Positions 30,660 to 40,128 of a stretch of DNA of 64,000 nucleotides are shown here, in pieces. Position 1 is the first letter of the stretch. Each line of letters starts with the position of its first letter. Location of the stretch: positions 806,001 through 870,000 of the forward strand of contig JACDTU010000003.1 in the NCBI GenBank assembly GCA_022376465.1, read 5' to 3'. The notes below the pieces were generated by a model. It was not told where the DNA came from, did no database searches, and worked only from the letters and a program-made list of their open reading frames with translations. A program made the position numbers and the translations under genes. The DNA is from Cubamyces lactineus (taxonomy: Eukaryota > Basidiomycota > Agaricomycetes > Polyporales > Polyporaceae).

Positions 30660-32455
30660 TCATGTCGCTAGAGCTCGTTTGAAGGATTGTCTGCACCACC
30701 CCCACAAGTCCTCGTCAAAGCTGTCAAGGCACGATCAGTCTGTGTTTGAAGACGCGTTCATGTGATGTTCACACTCACTAAATTCGATCCGAAGACGGGT
30801 GCATCCTCCCCCTCATCTGTAATATACCGCCCTCTTTCTTGCAGATCTCGGCCTGCAGATCACTGACGAGATTCTCGTCCCGTAGAATATATGTGTACCG
30901 TAGAGACTCCCCCTCAACAATGTCGAAGTGCATCGTGACTCTGTTGTTCACGTAATCGTAGCGCGTCTCCCAGTTGCAAATCGCGACGGGATCGCGGACC
31001 AGGGAAGATGGACTTGTCCCGGTAATGTTCGGTTGCACGATGCCTGTGAGTGGGAGTGGAAGGACCCACGAGTCCGAGTCGTCGATCCAGCGTTGCCCAA
31101 GGTAAAAGGTGGGCCTACGAGCGGATTTGCGGGCCTTCCGTGGTTGCTTGCGCACGGGAGCGGTCCACGACACCGCCATTATCGCAGTGCTTGCTTGTGA
31201 CGAAGATGCAGAAGACAAGTGAGAAGCACAGATGCTGTGATTAGTAAATGAAAGCGCACCCATGCGACGTGCTAATTCGGCTTGAGGGTCCTCGTACCTC
31301 GAATTGGTACGGCGCGAGGTGGATGAGATGCGAGGATCTCTGATGAAAGTAAACCCGCGTTCGGTGTATTTGGAAATCGCACGCCGGTATTGATCTGTAG
31401 AGCGGGAAAATGGGTCCTCACTAGGGGAAGACGTGAACAGGGCAAGGCGTTCTTCAAGGGTCGCTTGTGGAAAGAGGCAGTATGCCTTGTCATAACTTAT
31501 CACGTTCATCACGCAAGCTACATCAGTAGTGAGTGAATCAGCAAACAAGTAAGACGTGGCAGCCTTGACACATACTGGAATGAAAGCCGAGGATGACTTC
31601 CATGGGGGCTTTCTTTGGGACAATGAGCTGGACTGTGAGCTCGCCACGCCCCTCTGATGGCTTAAGACCAGCAATCGAATGGTGTTCGACATCAGCCAGA
31701 AGCCACTCCGAAGTAGAAACGCGTTTTTTGAAAGTGAAGACCTTGTAGATGCTCGAAATTTCTCCAGCGTATTCCTCCCAGAAGGAGTCTTCATGCTCTA
31801 ATGCGACTTCCAATTCGAAGTTTGGATCCTGGTGCGATGTTGGCTCGTACACATAACCCTCCTGGATCAACCACCGCCCGACCTCCTGTCGATGGCACAT
31901 GTGCACGTACAGATCCAGGTCCGACTCCGGGTAAATTGTTCTATCGAAGAATTGCAGTGCGCACGATCCAGAGACAAGCGTGCCCGTGCGAGCCTGTAGA
32001 CCGCGGAATGCGCGAGCACGATCGTAAGCCTGCTCGTGCACATGGTCCATAGTGCATACAGAGGAGCACGCCGTGTGCTGCGATGGGAAGAAGCGTGATA
32101 AGAGACGGTTGATGTCGAACGCCACTCGACTGTACGCTGCAATGGCACGATGGGCAGCTCGACAGGTACGAGCTATGCGGAGGAGACTTGCAGCTGAGCA
32201 GTTGTCAAATATGGACTCGTACACGAGCTCGACGTTAAGGATTTGATCGGAGAAGAGAGTCTGTGTGTAGTATGTCAGTATGTGCTCAACCGAAGGCTGC
32301 TGCACGAGCGTGTCCTTCGTCGGATGTGGATGCAAATCTGAACACCACTCAATACTGCCCACTTTTTCCGTGCAGTCGCAGTTGCCTCACTCGACTCAAA
32401 AGCCCATACGATGACCGAGTGAGAATTCTACACGTACCCGGGACTGTTGTGGCAT
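30660..32455 (-). CDS. F-box-like / nucleotidyltransferase-fold protein, trio member L
   Basis: Exons 32455-32438, 32260-31576, 31517-30779 and 30720-30660 encode 500 residues. The start MPQQSR joins to TLFSDQILNVELVYESIFDN and CSAASLLRIARTCRAAHRAI. GTLVSGSCALQFFDRTIY and PESDLDLYVH give the GS/DLD signature. VQLIVPKKAP is the strand with Gln for the third acid. After HSTCVMNVISYDKAYCL comes a Ser/Arg-rich variable linker, then WIDDSDSWVLPLPL and DPVAICNWE. The last exon encodes YFDEDLWGWCRQSF. The gene has a strong TATA run 96 nt upstream of its ATG. An ATG further inside exon 1-intron sequence (about 32362) was not used because the MPQ start is shared by all three copies. Confidence 0.83.
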
Positions 32456-32550
32456 GTCGATTGATTCCGTGGAACAGCAGGAAGGCCGTGGTCGCGGTGT
32501 CTCAAGTCGAAGGTCGAAGTAACGAGCTTTGATGCTACGCGAGCAGAGGT

Positions 32551-32567
32551 TATATATATATATATAT
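32551..32567 (-). promoter_or_regulatory. TATA run upstream of gene L
   Basis: An uninterrupted TA dinucleotide run of about 17 bases lies ~96 nt before the ATG of L. It can act as a TATA box and is also a simple repeat prone to length change. Confidence 0.5.
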
Positions 32568-32896
32568 GACCCGGAGGAGAGCTGACAAGAGCTGCATGGA
32601 GAGTCACTGCGGTAGTCGTGCAAGTGCAAGTGTGGGTGGCGGGATTAGGTCTTGTCCCTTGCCCGTGGGAACGATACGACGCGATCACGTGCACCAAATG
32701 TGACCTCGATGCCTGGCCGCGATCCTGGTCAGAAAACCGAGTTGGAGTGTGTCGCTACTATCAGTGTTGCGCTCACGGACCGTAAATTCAGGTCGGCATT
32801 ATTGATCCCCTCTATTGCAGCTACGAGGCTTTGATTAGGGTATTACATTCATATTCGACCTCAGGCTACATCAGTACAGCCTCTACGCCGACCATC

Positions 32897-33190
32897 TCAT
32901 TCCTCCAAATGCCACGGGTTCTCCTTGCATAGGTCTTGTAATATAGCATCCACCTCCTCTGTAACATCCGTCCAATCCTCTGTAACATCCGTCCAATCCT
33001 CTGTAACATCCGTCCAATCCTCTGTAACATCCGTCCAATCCTCTATCTTCAGCCTTGCGAAAGCCTCCTCCGACACGATGCGGAACTTGTCGCCGACCCA
33101 GCGTCCCTGCTTCATGTTCTTCGTAGCTTCAAGCTTGTATGCTAGGGCATAGTCGGGGCGAACTGAAAGTAGGGCAACACTGCCACAGGC
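32897..33190 (-). pseudogene. 5'-truncated F-box-like family copy (G) with in-frame repeat
   Basis: The minus strand encodes YALAYKLEATKNMKQGRW, VGDKFRIVSEEAFARLKIED, four tandem copies of WTDVTED and finally EEVDAILQDLCKENP before a stop at 32897. This matches only the last quarter of members C, D and F. Similarity ends abruptly near 33190, and no exon 1, exon 2 or F-box segment is found upstream, so this is a truncated copy. The surviving part is still open, unlike the relics at 19.4-20.0 kb. Confidence 0.75.
32956..33039 (-). repeat. Four perfect 21-bp tandem repeats
   Basis: Unit CCTCTGTAACATCCGTCCAA plus one base, repeated four times without mismatch. It encodes WTDVTED on the minus strand and expands the normally single WTDVTEE block of the family. 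Confidence 0.9.
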
Positions 33191-33223
33191 GGTTTGCTGA
33201 GTTACTCTAGGTCGATAGAGCAA

Positions 33224-33882
33224 CTGATTGTGCCGTTTTCCATGGCCATCGACCCAGCGCCATCTTCTTCGTCGACTACCTCAGTCAAGTATAATGACAG
33301 CCCATCTGATCAATAGAGGAAGACCCAACTATTTCCGTACTTGGGTTGCAACTCCCCCGTTTATCAGAAGGCAAGGGGTTGCGACCGGATGCAAGTCCGG
33401 ACCACTCCATGACTGTACAGAAGAATGTCCACAGCACGGCCTAGCGAATAGAGCCATACAGCTACGCTTTGTACGGCCTCCCGAACACGAGCCGATCCAT
33501 AGGGGGTCTACCGTGGTCGGCATCTCGCGCACCAACAACGCATCGACAATACGGAACCAATCGTTTGCTTATAGGTCGTTCCTCCAAAAATTCCTGCACC
33601 AGGGTCCTGTAGGCTTGATACTCTGCATTTTCATGATCTCGTTGCTTGACAGCCAGGCCCTACACCAGAACCGCCCCACTCCCATGGCGCCGAACTGTTT
33701 TACACTCGGCAAGGTCCCAACTACTCAGAGGCCCTCAGGGTTGTGCGCAAACGATGAACATGTCGATCACAATATATTACACCTACTCCCCCCGCGTCCA
33801 GAGTCAAGCTTTACCATAATGAATCATGTCCAATTTGTATGCGCATTACTTCGCTACTGTGAACTATACTTCATTAAGGCAA
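33224..33882. other. Unexplained open stretch between copies G and F
   Basis: A plus-strand frame stays open from 33228 to 33929 (233 codons) but runs antisense into the 3' end of gene F. Its translation shows no domain I recognise and no similarity to the families around it. It could be old transposon sequence, a novel small gene, or chance. Confidence 0.3.
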
Positions 33883-35016
33883 CTAGTCCTCGTCCGACTC
33901 CCCGCCCCAGTCGTGGCGGTTATTCTTGACCAAGTGCCGCAATACCACGCCCACCTCCTCCGTGATGTCCGTCCAATCCTCACCCTGGCGCTTCAAGTCT
34001 GCCAGCGCGTCCTCCGTCTCGATTCGGAACCTGTCCCCAGCCCACCGTCCGCGTTTCATATCCCTGACGGCTTGGATGTTGTACGCGAGTGCATAGTCGG
34101 CCGAGCGCGACCAGCAGATGAGGGTGATGAGCGCATGCGCGAGGGTGACGCATTGTGGGATTTCCGGGTCGTAGAGGGCCAGGTCCCTTACATATTCGCG
34201 CTTCGAGACGTTGCAGAGCACTTCTCGGTCCACTTGGGAAGTTGTACTGACTTGTTCGGCGTGCTGATGCAGCCCTCCCAGCATCCATATATCCGCCCAA
34301 AAAGTTGCGTCCGGAGCCATGCTAGTATATCCGTGAGGCCCCCACGCACGCTTCTTCCACAACGCTGCGGAGCCCGTGTCAGACTGGAAGTGTTTGAGCT
34401 GCTCGAATCGATCGTTCTTGACCGTCTCCACCAAGGTGCTGTAACAAGAAATCTGCTTCTCTCGCTCGCTCTCAGTGAGTATCCCAGCCGGGAGCTCGTC
34501 CTCGTCGCCCATGCTATCCCCGATACAGATGATACGGCAGTCGCGCCAGGAAGGGAACAGCTCCTCGTAGAACTTGACGAGATGGCGCTCGGCGATTACG
34601 AAGATAGCCTTGCACGTGATGGCGAAATTGAACAGCGCATCGTCGCCGCGAAGCTCCGCTACGACCATGTCCAGGATCTCGGTTGGCAGCTTGAAGAGCG
34701 TCGAGTGCTGAACCGCATTTTTGCCGTCCGTCAATTTCTTCTCGATCCCCCTGAGGTTATGATAGCGTCAGCCTTCAAGCACCGAGCACGAGATTAGGTG
34801 TCACATACTCGGGTATAGACATTGGAGCTTTGGCTCTGAGCAATTCGAGCAAGTCGTTGTGGTGGTCCTGAAGGAACCATTCCCCTAGCTTCCGTCCAGA
34901 ACCGGAGTAACTCTCCCGATTGTCTATATTTATGCTAGGATTTCATGAGCACAAAGACCCACCGTTACGGCGGCCAGTAATAATTCATGTACTCACATAT
35001 CCCAATACTGACCCAT
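33883..35016 (-). CDS. F-box-like protein, cluster member F (minus strand)
   Basis: Exons 35016-34997 (20 nt), 34934-34809 and 34750-33883 encode 337 residues. The start joins as MGQYWDIINIDNRESY, then KLGEWFLQDHHNDLLELLRA. The F-box-like part is TLFKLPTEILDMVVAELRGD and FAITCKAIFVIAERHLVKFY. Family blocks include LFPSWRDCRIICIGD, AWGPHGYT, REVLCNVSKREYVRDLALYD, TLAHALITLICWS, MKRGRWAGDRFRIETED and WTDITEEVGVVLRHL. The protein ends shortly after with no acidic tail. It is the only intact member on the minus strand and belongs to the B/C/D subgroup, though it lies beyond the nucleotidyltransferase trio, so the array was inverted or transposed after duplication. Its promoter carries the shared block. 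Confidence 0.87.
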
Positions 35017-35102
35017 ATCTATAGCCGTAGCAGATAAGTCGAGACGAGACGAGGAGTGAGCAGGTCACGGTTGACAGAGAAGTGGGCGGGAGGCTAATTT
35101 GC

Positions 35103-35143
35103 GGTTGATATACACCTACGGCAATGGCGCTTGTTGTGGCTAA
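35103..35143 (-). promoter_or_regulatory. Conserved promoter block of F-box-like family (copy 5)
   Basis: On the minus strand TTTAGCCACAACAAGCGCC is followed by GTGTATATCAACCGCAA, about 90-130 nt upstream of the ATG of F. Same order and spacing class as copies 2 and 3. Confidence 0.6.
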
Positions 35144-35519
35144 ACACCTGGATGTCTCAGATCAGCACTTCATAGCACCGTGACCACTCACCGATGTCGT
35201 AAGGTCACTCCTTGGCAGGACAAAGGTGCGCCCATTGTGCGATTTGGACAATGAGATCGCCTCGGGTCGCTCCGGGCGCAGCTCATCTCGGAGGAAGTTC
35301 TGCTATATCACTTTCCAAGTGCCTTGCAAAGAACACGCCGACTACGCATGCCCCGCTTCCGATGTCTACGATGTCCTGAATCAAGGTCGTGTGTCACTTG
35401 TTCCAATTCAGTTCAACAAAGAAACGTTCCACCCAGGTCCATCGACTCCGTCCATCCACACGGCCGATGAGTGGCGGATGGTCAGGATCAGTGCGACTTG
35501 GGCCCGCCCAAGCGTTCGA

Positions 35520-36633
35520 ACGTATTCATGTTCCAGAGATGCTGCAGCACCGGCCGAACATCAACCGTCGCATCCCCGCCATTCCCTTCCGCCGCCCGGT
35601 TCTGGCATTGTGCCCAACATCACAATGCAGAACCGGTCGCCGGCCCACTTGCCTCGGACTTGACTCCTCTCCGCACGAGCCTCCAAGTACCGTACATGGA
35701 GCCGTATTTCCTCAGGTGGATCACATGTTGTTCACCGCGAGCGCATGGGGAAGGGTCGCCGGATAATCGACACCGACGTTGAGTCTATCCTGGCGGATGT
35801 AGAGCCCTTTGGATTCGTTGCACAGCACGAGCACGCCGGAAGGGTGTGAGACCCCACGACGGTAATACGGCGAAAAGACAAAGAGCCTTTCATCGTCGAG
35901 CCTCGCCTGCGTGACGCTGTGGCAGCCATGCACTCCGTCTTCCCGGATCGCGCCGACCATAGTGCTGCGGTATTGGCCCTCTTCGCATTCGTGTGGCGGT
36001 AGTTCATAAGAGTAATAGTACCCAAAATCGCCCAAGACGAACTCGGGTTACCAATCACCGTACCAGAATGAGAGGTCCTCGTGCATGTATTGCACCACTT
36101 CCTTGCTGATCAGGAGACCTAGCGGGTATGAATCGCGGAGACAGGCCAGGCGAGAATGCGCCCACGGGCTGTATTTCTTCCCGAGGCGCGCGAGGAGAGT
36201 CGTCTTGCTGAGCTTGAACAAGTCTTTGCACGTGATAGAAAGACCAGCGACGTCCCAGTACTTGAGATGATCGAAGACGGAAAGCAGAAGCTTGAGAGTG
36301 CATCGGAGGAGCGGGCTGCGCTGAATTGCCTTGGCGCCTTTGCTGTACCCTTGCCTGCACACAGACAACAGTGCGTCTTAGCATCATGAGCTCTATAGAC
36401 GGCATACGAAGAAGGGCGCACTCACAGCGGAAGCCTGAGCCACAGCTGGTCAGCCAATGCACTTTCGACCTCCATAGGGAACCGTTCTCTGGATTTGGTG
36501 AGTATACTGTACTGCCGCGCATCAATGGCCAACCTGGGGGGAAAATACAGCTATGTCAGTCCGCATTGTCGTACGCCGCGATCCCGTCTTGGGAGAATAG
36601 GCACTTACATCACCCAGGCCCGGCTTCGCCCAT
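35520..36633 (-). pseudogene. Decayed F-box-like family copy (H)
   Basis: The whole three-exon plan is recognisable but broken. Exon 1 (from 36633) reads MGEAGPG then TGA just before a GTAAGT donor. Exon 2 gives AIDARQYSILTKSRERF and ADQLWLRLP before GTGAGT. Exon 3 has an F-box-like part VFDHLKYWDVAGLSITCKDL, an in-frame TAA after FWYGDW (36048-36050), then in the same frame GDFGYYYSYEL and VLVLCNESKGLYIRQDRL. After a second stop near 35721, RGKWAGDRFCIV and a frameshifted ATVDVRPVLQHLW mark the usual C-terminus. At least two stops and one frameshift make it a pseudogene. It resembles members A and E. Confidence 0.75.
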
Positions 36634-37225
36634 GGTCAAGAGGCAGCAAGGCGCGCGTACCAACGATAACTTCGATGCTCGAGAGGAAGCCGACGTGAGG
36701 GATGTGGGTTGAGTAACGCTAGCGGGCGACTGTATGAATATCAGCTGGCCGAACTCAGCTGCCGCTCCTCGCGAGGCTTGATGCTCATGGTCGCCAGCCA
36801 GCACCCTGAATCGAAGATAGCTGGGACAGGCTCACGGATAGCCAAGGGTATTTGATGACTCTCCAGGCGTTGTCGTGAGCCCGCAATCATTGAAACAGAG
36901 GCAGTGGAGTAACACGCTGAGGCAGGCAGGTATCAGGACCTCAACTGGCTGTGCATCAGAACTGTAAGTACGGATAATGCTTTCGCCTGGTCGTCCTACC
37001 GTGCACGATGATACATGTTCGTGTTAATTCTCGGATTAACAATACATCGCACGGTTACGCTGCCAAGGCAGTCAGCGACCAGGAAGCCTGACGAGGATTA
37101 TCACAGGAGAACAGCTGCTCTTACCTGCTACGCTACGAGGTCTTATCAGCTTGTTGTCTAGACGTCATCCTCGGTGGGCCTTGTGTCGATTGTAGCTTTG
37201 GTCTCGCCTAGGGGATGACATGCGC
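36634..37225. other. Intergenic, no gene recognised
   Basis: I see no coding signal or repeat here. Confidence 0.4.
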
Positions 37226-37467
37226 TCAGTTCCAGCCGACTTCTTCCTCAGGGATCGTGTTCTTCGTGGTTTCGGACTGGGAGGCACCACTATCTGGTCC
37301 GTGCCCGTGTTTCGTCAAGATGCGGGTACAACAGTGTAGGGATAGGACGCACTCACGTTATACAAGGATAAACTAGCTACAACGACAGCCGCGAAGGCGA
37401 CTCCTGCCAGTACGATTCGTCTCAGCCGACGGATCTTCGTAACGTGCACTAGACGTGCTGAAGGCAT
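37226..37467 (-). CDS. Possible small single-pass membrane protein
   Basis: Exon 1 (37467-37357) encodes 37 residues beginning MPSARLVHVTKIRRLRR, directly followed by a 17-residue hydrophobic helix ending at a GTGAGT donor. The best phase-0 continuation is 37276-37226, giving SETTKNTIPEEEVGWN and a stop, for 53 residues in total. The positive-then-hydrophobic start and tiny size recall mitochondrial inner-membrane assembly or stability factors, but I do not recognise it. The second exon is uncertain because two other AG acceptors lie close by. Confidence 0.35.
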
Positions 37468-37951
37468 GACGAGCGGGTGGGGAAGTAGGAGGTCAGCAGA
37501 AATTGCTTCGAGTACTACATTCGAGTGCATTCAGTTCAGGTTGAACGAGAGGTGGGGGGCCGACTGCCGCATGTTTCCAACGACATGCCCCCCGCAGCTC
37601 TCTGTACTACAAAGTTAGGTTCGGTGAGGTTCGCGTGGTGGTGAAGCTACAAGATAACTTCGTCAGTGAGAGTATGGATTTCAAGATTTGCTGAAGGAAT
37701 TTCCAACCTATGATAATCCTGAACCGGCCCTGACGATGGGTCGCAGAGTATTGGTATGTGAGGGCAAGCTATGACATAGTTTCTACAACAGATATACAGC
37801 GATACTAGGAATCCGACTAATAGCACACCGAGAACCGGAAAGGAGACGAGAGATTGTACAGGGAACGGTGGACTGACGTAGCGTTCATGATACAGAGAGA
37901 GCTGCCGAGACGAAAACGATGCCGATGTGTAGTGGGTAGTGAATGCCGCGC
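37468..37951. other. Intergenic, no gene recognised
   Basis: This is the spacer between two minus-strand genes. It contains the promoter of the small membrane protein and the 3' flank of its neighbour. Confidence 0.4.
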
Positions 37952-39163
37952 TCAGAACTCGGGGGATCTGCGCCCAACGCTGGCCCAGGAGACGTCGCTC
38001 CCGTGCTGCGAGGCATCATCGCGGAAGAACAGAGTGTTGTGGACTTGGCTGGGCGGGCTGAACATGCCAGAGCGAGGGGAGAGGATGTCGAACTCATCGT
38101 CCGAGTCCATCGTCAGGTCCGAACCGATAGACGGAGACTGAACGCGAGGAGAGACAACAGGGGAGCGAGAGTTTATGTGTTCTGGTGTGCTGCGAGCATC
38201 TACGGAGTGGATATCCGAGAATGGGGATTGAATGCGGGATACCGGGAACGAGTGAATGTCGCTAGGCGTCTGACTGCGCTCGGAGACCACCGACCCACCA
38301 AGCGGGGTGTTGTATGCGGATACTAGCGCTTGGGAAGCGCCAAGGTCTGGAGTGGGTTGCCTTGAAGAACGCGCAGAAAAGGCTGTGGATGGAGTAACAG
38401 CCCTTGTTGATACTGGGGAAAAGTTGGACATGGGCGTGGGCAGATGCGGTGACACAACGCGAGGTGGGGGAGAAGGGGACTTCTGTGCACGAGGTTGCGG
38501 TTCGACCAGCGTGATCGTCTGCGGTGAGGGGCTGTTGTATTTGGAGGAATGCGGGCTGCTGATAGTTGAAGACCGTCCACTTGGCGAAGGAGGCTCCGAC
38601 GTATCAAAGAGAACGTGCGTGGGAGACATGGCAGGATACGGGATGAAAGAGTTTGACTAGAGGGATTGGTCAATACCGGTGGTGAAAGCGATGAGATCTT
38701 CATTTGCTCACCTCGTCCATGGCACTGGTGGGCTTCCGCTGCCGGAGTCCTGAAGAGGGCCCAGGTACATCTTGCCTCCGAGCATCTCCTTCTTTCACTG
38801 CGAGGTGCTCAAGCTCGATGGACATGCTGTTGTCGTCGTCGTGCTTCTTGTCCCTGAGACTATTGGACCGCCTAGAGCTATTCTCGTCACCCTGTTCGAT
38901 AGGGTGGGGATCGGCGAGGACGGGTCCTTGCCTCTGACGCCTCCTCTGTTTACGTCGCTCTAGGAAAGACTCCGCCCATACTTCGACCTTGGGAGCGATA
39001 TGCGGCTCGTAGACCAGCTGCGGAATGCTCGGGTAAGCCCAGGAGCCGTAACCAGAGTATCCATCGGCATCGCGTGAGGGTATGTACCCACCTCATGAAA
39101 AGCAATACCAACTGCAACGACCCCGACGACGGCAACGGCGATGTACACGGCTGGTGCAGGCAT
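37952..39163 (-). CDS. Ser/Pro-rich protein with N-terminal membrane anchor
   Basis: Exons 39163-39092, 39017-38712 and 38656-37952 (both introns phase 0) encode 360 residues. Residues 5-22 form a hydrophobic helix of Val/Ala/Gly, so the protein is probably a single-pass membrane protein or signal-anchored. It continues with EPHIAPKVEVWAESFLERRK and a dense basic run (KQRRRQRQ), which fits the positive-inside rule for a cytoplasmic tail. The C-terminal two thirds are disordered, full of SP, TP and SPSP sites, with a central MDSDDEFDILSP acidic patch. This is the pattern of a heavily phosphorylated protein (proline-directed kinases). No enzymatic domain. Function unknown; only exon structure and composition support the gene. 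Confidence 0.68.
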
Positions 39164-40128
39164 CGCAGGTAGAGAGAGATGGATGGACGATAGGAAGGGT
39201 CGTCGTCCTCGATCGGTATATGTACCCGCAACTTGCCGCCCACTACATGCCGCCGGCACGTGCGGACCCCACATGGGCGCTTCGAGCGGGCTACGACTTT
39301 GAAATGATCATCCATCTCGCCTTGCAAGTCGACGTCAACGCTAGCTCGCATGTCGCCTCATTTACCAGAATGGACCTTCGAAGCTAGCTCGAGACAATGG
39401 CCCATCTTATGCAGGTAGGCTAAGCAGACTACCTCCACCTGTTATTGCTGTAGCGTCATCGCGTAAGTTTCGTGTGTGGCATTCATGTGCACCGGGAGGC
39501 CGGGTGCCTGGTGCTGATCAGATTACAGCGTAAATTCAAGTTCAAGGTGGCCGAGCATGTTGAAGAACCATTGTGAGTGTATACATCGGTCTCGAATCTA
39601 AGATTCTGAACAGACGTGATACAGTGACTTGAGTGGGGAGGTCTCTTCATCGGTACGTGCGACAGTTCTGATATAACAATTACTAAGTTCTAACATTGAT
39701 ATAAGAGTAGGTCATAGGTTGCCTAGAGTCCACCTTCCTGTTGAGAGGGCTTGCACACAGTCGTAGTCTACGCGGAGAATAGCGCGGACGGCCGATCTGG
39801 TACCTCCCAGCGATGCCTATAGGTGCTCACGGATCTTGTGAGATCAAGGGTGTTGACAACATAGCTACTACCTCTTGTCAGTGTCAGTATGCATTGCATG
39901 CACGTCGTCGTCATAGACCTCGCTCGCGTCGCGTACTACGCGTACGGTCGTCACGTGTGCGCAGCGAACCATATATGGTGGCCTTGAATGCGTGCGGATC
40001 TCGCACAGCGCGACGGTCACGAACGTGCTTCGAACCTCCCCGCCAGCGCCACGCTTTTCGTGGCTTCGGCTGCTAGAGTACATGGACGGTACGTGGACTC
40101 CGGCTCTATATCTTCAACCGCAACGTCC
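39164..40128. other. Divergent intergenic region
   Basis: The promoters of the Ser/Pro-rich protein (minus) and the acid phosphatase (plus) share this ~960 bp. No gene recognised. Confidence 0.4.

Noticed and set aside
32956..33039. Possible CRISPR-like array
   Set aside because: Repeats are directly adjacent with no spacers and lie in a coding frame; this is a eukaryotic minisatellite.
33370..33410. tRNA T-arm-like hairpin (CCGGATGCAAGTCCGG)
   Set aside because: No acceptor stem, anticodon arm or conserved GGTTC loop could be placed around it.
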